IMG/VR virus record: IMGVR_UViG_3300010938_000075
Location: 235 to 33,494 of that record
Strand: one strand, 5' to 3'
Origin: a virus
DNA length: 33,260 nt
In this document: one piece after another, positions 14,926 through 20,870 of the stretch
Position numbering within the stretch: position 1 is the first letter of the stretch
How the letters are laid out: each line of letters opens with the position of its first letter
The notes under the pieces: model-generated
What the model saw: the letters and a program-made list of their open reading frames with translations, nothing else
What the model was told of the DNA's origin: nothing
Database searches by the model: none
Made by a program: the position numbers and the translations under genes

Positions 14926-16719
14926 TCAGAACACGAACCAAAATCCATCACCACCGTCTACTCCACCGTCTTCGTCGGACTTCTTTTTACCGTCAGGTCC
15001 GTATTCTTGCCTGTTATCATTGAAGTTTGAAACTCCAGCTTTTTCGGCCATCTCTTCTGCGGTAGGGTAGGCAATATGACGCCCTGCGGCATCTTTGGTG
15101 GACTTCGCTTCTTCAACTTCTTCCTCATTATAGCCTATATAGAGCGGACTTGTCTTGTCAAACTGATAACAGATCAAGGCCACAACCATCGCCATATCGT
15201 CTTTACAACCAGGGGCATGCTGAATCTGGACCTTTCCAGAGTCCGTTTTCTTTTCCCTCAAGTCTTTAAGATGCCTGAAAATTAAAGGATAGTCAATGAT
15301 CTTCAATAGCTTAGAGTTAATGTTAATCTGAAGGCTGTACATGGCCTTATTTTTTGACTGACCTGACATCCTAAACTCTTTGGCAAGGCACCCTTCTTCC
15401 ATCAGAAGCGTTTTAATGGTGGCAAAGGCGTACTGATCGGCGACCACGAAAGGGACCTGATACTGCTTCAGCTTTGAAGCTATCTGTGGAATAATGTTCT
15501 TTGGGTCTAACTCTTGCCCTGGTAGCCCACGCCAAGCTATAGCGTAATCCACGACTATCTTGGACTCTCTTTGTTTTGCTTCTTTATCCCAGTAATGTTC
15601 TTTATGACCTATACCAAAGCCCCAATAGTCCTCTTTGGTAGCATAGTCCATGGCAGCAACATATCTATACTTAGGGTTGTAAGGTAAGTCTTCTATACCG
15701 GCAAGCCTAGTCATATCGATAAGGTTAGGGTCTAGGTATGAAACCTCTGACGCCGTATACTGAGCGCCGTACTCACGAAGAAAGTAGGCCGAACCTTTCT
15801 TCTTTTGTTTTTCAAGATACTTGACTGAAATACTAGGATTTGCATACCAAGATGGAATCTGGAGATGCAGGATGTCCGGGTCTTTTGAGTTCTCGTAGTC
15901 GCCATACATAAGACCAGACTGACCGTTAGGAGAAGAGATCTTAAGGATAAGGGCCATACCTTCGACTTGTTGGAACTGTGAAAGGGCAGGGGCTAGGGCT
16001 TGATAGATAGCTGTATCGGTGTTTTTTGCGTCGGTACCGTCCATGACGCCCATGAAAGCATTCTCGTCCATGATTGCAAACGGAACAGCCATGCCTCGAA
16101 GTTTTGAGATATCTGCAGCAATAACTTTAATTATCACTCTATTATTGAGTTTAATCTGACCGCCAATAAGGGCGTCTTGTTTTCCAATTTTATCTTCAGG
16201 ATACTCATCCTGGAAGTTTTCGATCTTACCGTCGAGAAAGGTGTCGAACAGATAAGTCGATCTAAGAAACATATTCTTAATCGTTGCGTAGATCTCCCCT
16301 GCTTGCTCTTTGGTTGGAGAAACTATGGGGATAGTTGCGTGAGGTGATGTGCCCAAGTAAGGAGTGTAATCAAACTGAGTAGCATAATAAATGGCAATAC
16401 CAGCACCAATGGTTGTAGACTTACCAGACCGCCGCCCCCAACACAAAGAAACATCTGAGTATAGCGTAGGAACGTACCTATCTTTGCCTGAAAAGTGTTT
16501 AAACATTTCCAGTTCGCTTGGAAACTCTACTTCTTGATAATCATGCGATCTAGGAATAGGAGTTGTTTCGTCTAGAGACTCAGCTTGGATAACTTTTAAA
16601 GTCATTTTTTGCGCAGGTGATAGATTCTTAATTCCTAAAGTAGCTTCCCACTCAAAGAACTCAAGCAACGATAAACCTAATAGAGTTTTTGGCCTTTGGA
16701 CCTTTACGATTTCACTCAT
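14926..16719 (-). CDS. terL: terminase large subunit
   Basis: 597-aa packaging motor. The N-terminal ATPase has Walker A GRRSGKST (95-102) and Walker B ending FAIMDEN (Asp218, Glu219), with a coupling-type motif in ISSPNGQSG (261-269). The C-terminal RNase H-like nuclease shows the acidic triad: Asp358 in VAAMDYA, Asp428 in VVADQYA, and Asp507/508 in GCKDDMAM. Both domains are complete and of normal length. The start overlaps the TerS stop by four nt (ATGA), and portal follows. The last ~50 residues are Asp/Gly-rich and end in FWFVF, possibly a portal or TerS contact. Confidence 0.95.
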   Translation of the reverse strand: MSEIVKVQRPKTLLGLSLLEFFEWEATLGIKNLSPAQKMTLKVIQAESLDETTPIPRSHDYQEVEFPSELEMFKHFSGKDRYVPTLYSDVSLCWGRRSGKSTTIGAGIAIYYATQFDYTPYLGTSPHATIPIVSPTKEQAGEIYATIKNMFLRSTYLFDTFLDGKIENFQDEYPEDKIGKQDALIGGQIKLNNRVIIKVIAADISKLRGMAVPFAIMDENAFMGVMDGTDAKNTDTAIYQALAPALSQFQQVEGMALILKISSPNGQSGLMYGDYENSKDPDILHLQIPSWYANPSISVKYLEKQKKKGSAYFLREYGAQYTASEVSYLDPNLIDMTRLAGIEDLPYNPKYRYVAAMDYATKEDYWGFGIGHKEHYWDKEAKQRESKIVVDYAIAWRGLPGQELDPKNIIPQIASKLKQYQVPFVVADQYAFATIKTLLMEEGCLAKEFRMSGQSKNKAMYSLQININSKLLKIIDYPLIFRHLKDLREKKTDSGKVQIQHAPGCKDDMAMVVALICYQFDKTSPLYIGYNEEEVEEAKSTKDAAGRHIAYPTAEEMAEKAGVSNFNDNRQEYGPDGKKKSDEDGGVDGGDGFWFVF

Positions 16720-17327
16720 TCTTTCTTCTTATATGCCGCGTCTACGACATCTTTTAGTAAAGCTTTTTCGTCGTAACCTGGATTAATCTGTTTCATCTTT
16801 AAGTGAATCTCTGCAAGCTTCGCGTAATCGATTCGTTCGTTTACATTTCTTACTGTGTGTTCACTCTTTGTTCGCTCAACACCGCCGTTAGCAGCGAAGT
16901 AATGAAGCTTTGTTAGCTTTTCTACAGCTTCAGTCAGTATCTTTAAAGGCACTGGGCGACCAGTATCTTCTCCCTCAAAGACATACTTTTCAAAGTCAGT
17001 TACCAGTTTGTACACGACCTTCAGAAGTCTAGAATAAGTTTCCCTAGCAATATGCTCAACATCTGCCCTTTCAAGCATCTGCTTTTCTTCTAGGTCTTTG
17101 GCTTTACGAGCTTCCCACTTATGGTCCTTCTTATATTTTTGAAGGCTCTTTTCAGTGAGATTCCACTTCTCTGCGATAGATTTAAGGGAGTTACCTCTGC
17201 GGTACTCCTGGTACATCTGCTCTTTATCGAAGTCCGAGGGTACATAGACTTTGCTAGGCAATTCCTCGGAAACAATAGGAGAAAACTCCTGAATACCCTC
17301 TACCTTTTTATCCTTAGAATCCGACAT
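16716..17327 (-). CDS. terS: probable terminase small subunit
   Basis: 203 aa directly upstream of TerL with an ATGA overlap. A helix-turn-helix at about residues 38-66 (YRRGNSLKSIAEKWNLTEKSLQKYKKDHKW) is typical of TerS DNA-recognition domains, followed by long helices (about 75-130) fitting the oligomerisation core and a charged C-terminus that would contact TerL. TerS proteins recognise the packaging start on the concatemer and regulate TerL. Sequence similarity alone is weak; the assignment rests on HTH plus position. GAGGT precedes the ATG. Confidence 0.75.
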   Translation of the reverse strand: MSDSKDKKVEGIQEFSPIVSEELPSKVYVPSDFDKEQMYQEYRRGNSLKSIAEKWNLTEKSLQKYKKDHKWEARKAKDLEEKQMLERADVEHIARETYSRLLKVVYKLVTDFEKYVFEGEDTGRPVPLKILTEAVEKLTKLHYFAANGGVERTKSEHTVRNVNERIDYAKLAEIHLKMKQINPGYDEKALLKDVVDAAYKKKE

Positions 17328-17346
17328 TTTAACCTCGCACTGTATT

Positions 17347-17355
17347 ATTTTAGCA
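17347..17355 (-). promoter_or_regulatory. possible extended -10 promoter before terS
   Basis: TGCTAAAAT on the minus strand (17355-17347) is an extended -10 with 5 of 6 hexamer matches, 20 nt before the terS ATG. No good -35 accompanies it and the 45-nt gap is AT-rich, so chance is possible. Confidence 0.3.
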
Positions 17356-17372
17356 CAAGGTTGACCAAAAAA

Positions 17373-17957
17373 CTAGTCCTTAGAAGCGACTGTACGAGAC
17401 TCAGAAAGGAGGTGTTTATTGATCTTATGGTACGCCTTGTTGATATTTGCCATGTAAACTGCTCGATACTCAGGGGTGCCGGAATGATACCGAGTGTACC
17501 AGTTAAGCTCCTTCTTACCGTACCGTATCTTGTAGTCAGCCAGAACCTTTACTGACATCTCAACGCTGTAGTCTAGGTCGGTCATCATGCGTTTTTTATC
17601 TATGTTGAATTGCTTAGACCATACGCTATAGCGTACTTGACCTATACCGTAATCACCAGTGCAACGCTTGGGGTTAGTCAAACAATTTTGAGGATCAACT
17701 CGCAAAGAGCTTTCCTGAAACAGGATTGCAGTAACTAATCTCCAGTCGATATCGTGTTTATCAGTTTCTCTTTCTATAGCCTTTGCTAGCTTTCTACTCT
17801 TCTCTTTTGTTAGAGCCGGTTGCAGGTGCTCTACCGTCTTCTGAATAGAGCGGAACTTCATTGAGTCTGATTGCTTTTGAGATATTGGCAACGCTTTCGA
17901 GTTCAGGCAAATCGGCACCATTATCGTCGCCAGTATTGTTAAGATTTTTAATCTCAT
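17373..17957 (-). CDS. secreted lytic transglycosylase (SLT fold)
   Basis: 194-aa peptidoglycan-cleaving enzyme. The start at 17957 is preferred over an in-frame ATG at 17990 because a strong AAGGAAGGAGAG site precedes it and the reading begins with a signal peptide (MRLKILTILATIMVPICLNS). The catalytic Glu82 is in AILFQESSLRVDP, followed by CTGDYGIGQVRYSVW (the GxGxxQ element of family 1 SLTs) and NWYTRYHSG near the end. Family 1 enzymes cleave the MurNAc-GlcNAc bond with formation of 1,6-anhydro-MurNAc. Because it carries its own signal peptide it does not strictly need a holin for export. Use as endolysin or virion-entry enzyme cannot be separated here. Its first 164 nt overlap the upstream gene in another frame. 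Confidence 0.82.
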   Translation of the reverse strand: MRLKILTILATIMVPICLNSKALPISQKQSDSMKFRSIQKTVEHLQPALTKEKSRKLAKAIERETDKHDIDWRLVTAILFQESSLRVDPQNCLTNPKRCTGDYGIGQVRYSVWSKQFNIDKKRMMTDLDYSVEMSVKVLADYKIRYGKKELNWYTRYHSGTPEYRAVYMANINKAYHKINKHLLSESRTVASKD

Positions 17958-18297
17958 CTTCTCTCCTTCCTTTGGATCTTCGTAATTCAACGAAGACCTT
18001 GTAGGTAGGGAGATACTCCCTTACCCAATCAAATACTGAATCTACGATTCTTTCTCGGCGGCCTAGTAGAATCCAAAGTAAGATTCGCCAGATAGATGCG
18101 TGTAGGTAGATGTAGATCTTGCTTCCCCTCCTGTCTAGATCTATGTCTACATTCTTAATGCTAGGAAAGTTGATGTATACAAAAGCAATGATCGTATTCA
18201 AGGTGAACTCAGTAACGACACCGTTCTTTCTCATCCAGTCGTCGCCAGCCGAGAATGCTTCATCTAACAATCTTTTTGCTTCGTCATCTTTCTCCAT
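17794..18297 (-). CDS. 167-aa protein of unknown function overlapping the lytic transglycosylase gene
   Basis: From the ATG at 18297. Central region alternates beta strands (VVTEFTLNTIIAFVYINFP, DRRGSKIYIYLH) and a hydrophobic helix (ASIWRILLWILLG) followed by amphipathic RERIVDSVFDWVREYLP; the last ~55 residues are hydrophilic and are the part read in a second frame by the transglycosylase signal peptide. No family recognised; a membrane-associated lysis accessory is possible. The predicted transcription start from the promoter at 18304-18332 falls on this ATG, so the message may be leaderless, or translation may begin further in; no Shine-Dalgarno is visible. The frame is open further upstream into the terminator, which cannot be the real start. 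Confidence 0.55.
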   Translation of the reverse strand: MEKDDEAKRLLDEAFSAGDDWMRKNGVVTEFTLNTIIAFVYINFPSIKNVDIDLDRRGSKIYIYLHASIWRILLWILLGRRERIVDSVFDWVREYLPTYKVFVELRRSKGRREDEIKNLNNTGDDNGADLPELESVANISKAIRLNEVPLYSEDGRAPATGSNKREE

Positions 18298-18303
18298 GCG
18301 GCC

Positions 18304-18332
18304 AGTATCCCATGGATAGTAAGCATAGTCAA
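18304..18332 (-). promoter_or_regulatory. promoter for the lysis/packaging operon
   Basis: TTGACT (18332-18327), 17 nt, GATACT (18309-18304) on the minus strand, starting two nt after the T-tract of a terminator. It is the natural promoter for the transglycosylase-TerS-TerL-portal unit. Confidence 0.65.
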
Positions 18333-18333
18333 G

Positions 18334-18358
18334 AAAAAAGGCCGCCGAAACAGCCTTT
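18334..18358 (-). terminator. intrinsic terminator after the dUTPase operon
   Basis: On the minus strand AAAGGCTG-TTTCGG-CGGCCTTT forms an 8-pair stem (one G-U) and ends in a T6 run. It lies 38 nt after the dUTPase stop. A 13-nt dyad TTCCA-ATA-TGGAA (18360-18372) sits just before it. Confidence 0.8.
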
Positions 18359-18396
18359 ATTCCATATTGGAATATTGAATAATGTAATAAATACAA

Positions 18397-18843
18397 TTAC
18401 TTACCGCTAGAACCGAAGCCGCCAGTGCCTCGTTCTGAGTCGCTAAGTGTCTCACTTTCGACTAATTCAATAGCCGGATAAGGCATAATGACAAGTTGTC
18501 CAACGCGCTCACCAATCTTATACTCTGAAGAATTTGTAGGTCTAGCGCCATAATCGATAGCAAATTTAAACTTAATTTCTCCTCGGTAAGAAGAATCGAT
18601 AACGCCTACGCAGTTAGTTAACACTAACCGAGTTCTTGATATGGAAGATCGAGGAAAAATTAATCCGACATGACCTTCGGGGATCTCAAACGCCAAACCA
18701 GTTCCATAAACTTGCAAAAGCCTTCCGCACTCGTTAAGCTCGTATTCATGAGAAATTGCTGTCAAATCAAGTCCTGCATCACCGGCTTTAGCATACTTAG
18801 GGATTACTGCGTCAGGGTGTAGCTTCTTAACCTTTACTTGCAT
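18397..18843 (-). CDS. dut: dUTPase
   Basis: Trimeric dUTP diphosphatase: hydrolyses dUTP to dUMP and PPi, keeping uracil out of DNA and feeding dTMP synthesis. 148 aa from the ATG at 18843, which has an ideal AGGAGG six nt upstream; an ATG at 18858 overlaps that site. All five motifs are present: 1, AGDAGLDL (20-27); 2, PRSSI (64-68); 3, NCVGVIDSSYRGEI (77-90, catalytic Asp83); 4, RVGQLVI (113-119); 5, RGTGGFGSSG (138-147), the P-loop-like tail closing over the substrate. Length is normal. Last gene before a strong terminator. Confidence 0.95.
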   Translation of the reverse strand: MQVKVKKLHPDAVIPKYAKAGDAGLDLTAISHEYELNECGRLLQVYGTGLAFEIPEGHVGLIFPRSSISRTRLVLTNCVGVIDSSYRGEIKFKFAIDYGARPTNSSEYKIGERVGQLVIMPYPAIELVESETLSDSERGTGGFGSSGK

Positions 18844-19039
18844 CTTGATCCTCCTCATCTACCACAGACATCCAGGGGAAAAGAAACGCGGTAACAACCG
18901 CATTAAAGAAGTAGAACATTTGACCAATTGAATCTCTGGGATCTACGAAGTTTGGTCCAATGATAGATACCAAAGTCAAAAGCACAACACATATTAGAAG
19001 GTTATTGTGGTTAAACTTAATCTTCTTTTTCTGGTTCAT
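18827..19039 (-). CDS. small two-helix membrane protein, 70 aa
   Basis: Basic N-terminus (MNQKKKIKFNHNN), two predicted transmembrane helices (about 14-31 and 39-58) and an acidic C-terminus (DEEDQDASKG). This size and charge layout fits class II holins, and the lysis enzyme lies 1 kb downstream, but it sits in the dUTPase unit before a terminator, which weakens that reading. Overlaps dUTPase by 17 nt. A phage inner-membrane protein is safe; holin is a guess. Confidence 0.6.
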   Translation of the reverse strand: MNQKKKIKFNHNNLLICVVLLTLVSIIGPNFVDPRDSIGQMFYFFNAVVTAFLFPWMSVVDEEDQDASKG

Positions 19040-19385
19040 TCTTGTCGTCCCTTTCAGGCGAAGCGTAGTATATGTAGCTTAACTGGCTCATAATATCTAG
19101 CAATCGCATCTTTAAACTTTCAAGCATCCCTACATAACCAATAAAATCAAAGCCTCGCGACAGACCGCCAATCAAAGACTCAACAGAGCCTTTGCTAGTT
19201 TTAAGGGTCATAACAAACCCATCAAGCTCACCTTTAGCGGCTCGCTCAGACATCTTTTTAAACATGTCGGCCAAAACCTTGTTACGCTCAAGCTCGTCTT
19301 TGTCACGTTCCTCAAAGATAGACTTTACATTATCAAACTGAAGGATTTTAAACTTTGGTTTTCCTTTTTCTTCTTGGTCGCTCAT
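19017..19385 (-). CDS. 122-aa protein of unknown function
   Basis: Start at 19385 has AAGGAGG close upstream; an ATG at 19403 overlaps the previous gene further and is less likely. Charged helical N-terminal half (IFEERDKDELERNKVLADMFKKM), then a Gly-containing turn region (GGLSRGFDFIGYVGM) and a final helix; acidic tail. No recognised family. Confidence 0.6.
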   Translation of the reverse strand: MSDQEEKGKPKFKILQFDNVKSIFEERDKDELERNKVLADMFKKMSERAAKGELDGFVMTLKTSKGSVESLIGGLSRGFDFIGYVGMLESLKMRLLDIMSQLSYIYYASPERDDKNEPEKED

Positions 19386-19584
19386 ACTCCTCCTTATGCC
19401 CATAGTAAAATATAGGCCTGGTGCCGTCTGTGTACTGTTCTTTTTGACCTGGGACGTGGATCTCCAGATATCCTCTAATTATATTCAATATCTCGCCATG
19501 TTGCAAGTCGTGATCAACGGCCATCTCTAGCAGTAATGGTTCTAGATCTTGAGTGATGTCGCCCAATGGCCTTAGCTTTTTCAT
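19348..19584 (-). CDS. 78-aa protein of unknown function
   Basis: Residues 10-45 are helical and acidic with two His (DHDLQH), the end is strongly basic (RPRRKRKTKV), suggesting nucleic-acid contact. Start overlaps the upstream stop (ATGA at 19581-19584) and the end overlaps the next gene by 38 nt. No family recognised. Confidence 0.55.
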   Translation of the reverse strand: MKKLRPLGDITQDLEPLLLEMAVDHDLQHGEILNIIRGYLEIHVPGQKEQYTDGTRPIFYYGHKEEYERPRRKRKTKV

Positions 19585-19796
19585 ACATTTCTCAAATAAT
19601 CTTCAAGGCTTGAAAGCTCTTCTTCTCTTTCCCAAGCGTCCCAGTACATTCGATAACAGCGCTGATACTCTTCTGAGTCTTTGTTGTAACCAAGGCGTTT
19701 CATGTGCTCTTCACAAGACTCCATGAACTTAATTAGTGATTCACGACGATGAGCGATAGCTTTAAGAGCTTTTCGGTTTAAAAGTGCAGAGATCAT
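19581..19796 (-). CDS. 71-aa protein of unknown function
   Basis: AAGAGGAGA precedes the ATG. Helical, with aromatic-rich EEYQRCYRMYWDAWEREEE in the second half. No family recognised. Part of a run of tightly packed small genes (20.15-18.4 kb). Confidence 0.6.
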   Translation of the reverse strand: MISALLNRKALKAIAHRRESLIKFMESCEEHMKRLGYNKDSEEYQRCYRMYWDAWEREEELSSLEDYLRNV

Positions 19797-19797
19797 G

Positions 19798-19998
19798 TTA
19801 GTTCTCCTCTTTTAGTTTCTTGATACGCTCAACGCCCTTGCTGTAATCATCTTTACAAGCTTGTATGTTTTTCATCTCAATGGTGATCGACTTGTTTATC
19901 ACGCAGTTGTTGTAGTAATCAACACAGTCAAAATCAGCGTCACCCTTACCGTTTCCGCACATCAATAAGATTACGGAGACGAACTCAGCCGTCGACAT
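19798..19998 (-). CDS. 66-aa Cys-containing protein, possibly exported
   Basis: Start at 19998 is preceded by GGGGGG in the overlapping upstream gene; an ATG at 20010 is in frame but lacks that site. A short hydrophobic N-terminus (EFVSVILLMCG) is followed by a Cys-rich middle (Cys at about 14, 25, 32, 48) and a Lys-rich helix. Four Cys and a hydrophobic start would suit a periplasmic disulfide protein, but the hydrophobic segment is short and lacks the usual positive N-region. Unknown function. Confidence 0.55.
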   Translation of the reverse strand: MSTAEFVSVILLMCGNGKGDADFDCVDYYNNCVINKSITIEMKNIQACKDDYSKGVERIKKLKEEN

Positions 19999-20153
19999 AA
20001 TTCCCCCCATCTTTCTTCCTCTGTTACATGCGCATCGTGAATCCGATTGTAAAGAAGCTCAAACGAGTACTCAACCTCATTCGATTCAAACTGCTGGTTA
20101 GCAAGATACTCTTGCCTCTGAATGTAAGCTAGAAAGCTATCACCGAAAGTCAC
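19971..20153 (-). CDS. 60-aa protein of unknown function behind a structured leader
   Basis: GTG start at 20153 chosen because GGAGGG (20162-20157) lies four nt upstream; the frame stays open to a TTG at 20168 inside a terminator T-tract, which is not a credible start. Acidic, Tyr/Glu-rich (NEVEYSFELLYNRIHDAHVTEEERW). No family recognised. Its expression is probably set by the terminator hairpin directly before the ribosome site. Confidence 0.55.
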   Translation of the reverse strand: MTFGDSFLAYIQRQEYLANQQFESNEVEYSFELLYNRIHDAHVTEEERWGELCRRLSSSP

Positions 20154-20166
20154 AATCCCTCCAAAC

Positions 20167-20197
20167 AAAAAACAAGGACACCTATCACTCCGTCCTT
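20167..20197 (-). terminator. intrinsic terminator/attenuator just before a Shine-Dalgarno
   Basis: On the minus strand AAGGAC (20197-20192), 12-nt loop, GTCCTT (20179-20174), then G and T6 (20172-20167). Only four nt separate the T-run from the GGAGGG site of the 60-aa gene. With the promoter at 20257-20285 this gives a leader of about 95 nt ending in a terminator, the layout of an attenuator. Confidence 0.65.
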
Positions 20198-20256
20198 CAG
20201 AATGGTTCTCCGAGGGGCGATCAACTCCACAACAACCTCAGTGCCCTTGCAAGTAT

Positions 20257-20285
20257 AGAATACTAAATTAGTTCAGTAATGTCAA
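20257..20285 (-). promoter_or_regulatory. promoter before the attenuator-type leader
   Basis: TTGACA (20285-20280), 17 nt, TATTCT (20262-20257) on the minus strand; expected start near 20250. The -35 lies in the last codons of the membrane-protein gene. The same TAnTCT -10 recurs at 20693, 26371 and 28513. Confidence 0.6.
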
Positions 20286-20540
20286 TAGAAAATGTAAGTT
20301 TATTAAGTGTCCTAAGATGACTATGAATAAGTATAGCAACCAGAGTCTTAGAGCGTTTACCCAGCCTGTTATGTGATACACGATGAGTAGGAAGGTGAAT
20401 ACCATCAAAGGGACAATTAGTTGAAATAGGGCTAATGCTACGGTGGCGGAAGAGAGTCCTAGCCATAAGGAATGCCGGACAAACCCTAAACCGAATAGTA
20501 GAACCAAGGACCACAAAGAGACTTTTAGTTCAGATCTCAT
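20268..20540 (-). CDS. 90-aa polytopic membrane protein
   Basis: From the ATG at 20540 (AAGAAAGG upstream) the product is almost entirely hydrophobic, with three predicted transmembrane helices (about 6-24, 28-50, 58-87) and few charges. Size and topology (three TM) resemble class I holins, but there is no neighbouring lysis gene and the family is not recognised. It follows the degenerate tRNA in the same direction and is probably driven by the promoter at 20693-20721. Confidence 0.6.
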   Translation of the reverse strand: MRSELKVSLWSLVLLFGLGFVRHSLWLGLSSATVALALFQLIVPLMVFTFLLIVYHITGWVNALRLWLLYLFIVILGHLINLHFLLTLLN

Positions 20541-20594
20541 AAAGCCTTTCTTAAAAGGTGCAAGAGGTAGGATTATTGTCTGGCCTGACACCTA

Positions 20595-20661
20595 TCGTGA
20601 GGATGGACTTGAACCACCGACCTCCTCTAACGAGGACTCTAACCAACTGAGCTACTCATCG
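20595..20661 (-). pseudogene. degenerate tRNA-like sequence with shortened anticodon arm
   Basis: Reads on the minus strand as a tRNA: 7-nt acceptor strand CGATGAG, TA, D-arm GCTCAGTTGGTTAGAG, and a canonical T-arm GGTGG-TTCAAGT-CCATC. Between D-arm and T-arm the anticodon arm is only TCCTC-GTTA-GAGGA, a five-pair stem with a 4-nt loop, where a 7-nt loop is required; the region is about six nt too short. The 3' acceptor strand CTCACGA pairs fully only for four positions, or with a bulged A. No CCA is encoded. It cannot decode as written, so it is a decayed tRNA, a tRNA-like RNA with another job, or contains sequence errors. Confidence 0.6.
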
Positions 20662-20692
20662 CAACGAATGCCTTCGCCGCTCTTGCCAGATT

Positions 20693-20721
20693 AGAGTAAT
20701 AAAAAATCCCAGACCTGTCAA
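20693..20721 (-). promoter_or_regulatory. promoter overlapping the tRNA-Leu terminator
   Basis: TTGACA (20721-20716), 17 nt, TACTCT (20698-20693) on the minus strand. The -35 lies in the loop of the terminator at 20701-20734 and the T6 tract forms part of the spacer. It would transcribe the tRNA-like sequence and the 90-aa membrane gene. Confidence 0.5.
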
Positions 20722-20734
20722 CAGAAATCTGGGG
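20701..20734 (-). terminator. intrinsic terminator after tRNA-Leu
   Basis: On the minus strand CCCAGA pairs with TCTGGG (20733-20728 with 20713-20708) around an inner CTGT/ACAG helix, followed by A and a T6 run (20706-20701). It ends the ribonucleotide reductase-tRNA-Leu transcript. Confidence 0.75.
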
Positions 20735-20750
20735 TTGTATCGTTTTGAGA

Positions 20751-20835
20751 TGGTGCCTCGTGCCGGACTTGAACCGGCATGCTGTTAAGCGAGGAGTTTT
20801 AAGGCCCTTGTGTCTACCAGTTTCACCAACGAGGC
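20751..20835 (-). tRNA. tRNA-Leu (anticodon UAA)
   Basis: 85 nt including an encoded CCA end. Acceptor GCCTCGT / ACGAGGC pairs perfectly, then A-CCA. D-arm with TGGTGAAACTGGTAGACA, T-arm GCCGG-TTCAAGT-CCGGC, and a class II long variable arm (GCT-TAAC-AGC), as expected for Leu. The anticodon TAA is at 20801-20799, preceded by T33 and followed by AA. The anticodon stem has a C-C mismatch next to the loop and a G-U pair, so it is weaker than usual. It follows the reductase gene by 35 nt and precedes a terminator, so it is probably processed from that message. It reads UUA/UUG, codons used often in these AT-leaning genes. Confidence 0.9.
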
Positions 20836-20870
20836 TAGATCAGACTAGCAAATCAAGAACCTATGGTCAA

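Noticed and set aside
15120-15165. TTGACA and TATAAT in terL, minus strand
   Set aside because: The spacer is about 23 nt and both hexamers are within coding sequence, so this is not a usable promoter.
20154-20168. TTG start at 20168 for the 60-aa gene
   Set aside because: It lies in the terminator T-tract and would overlap the ribosome site GGAGGG used by the GTG at 20153.
18827-20540. Confident holin assignment for the membrane proteins at 18827-19039 or 20268-20540
   Set aside because: Size and topology fit, but both lie outside the unit of the lytic transglycosylase and no sequence signature supports it.
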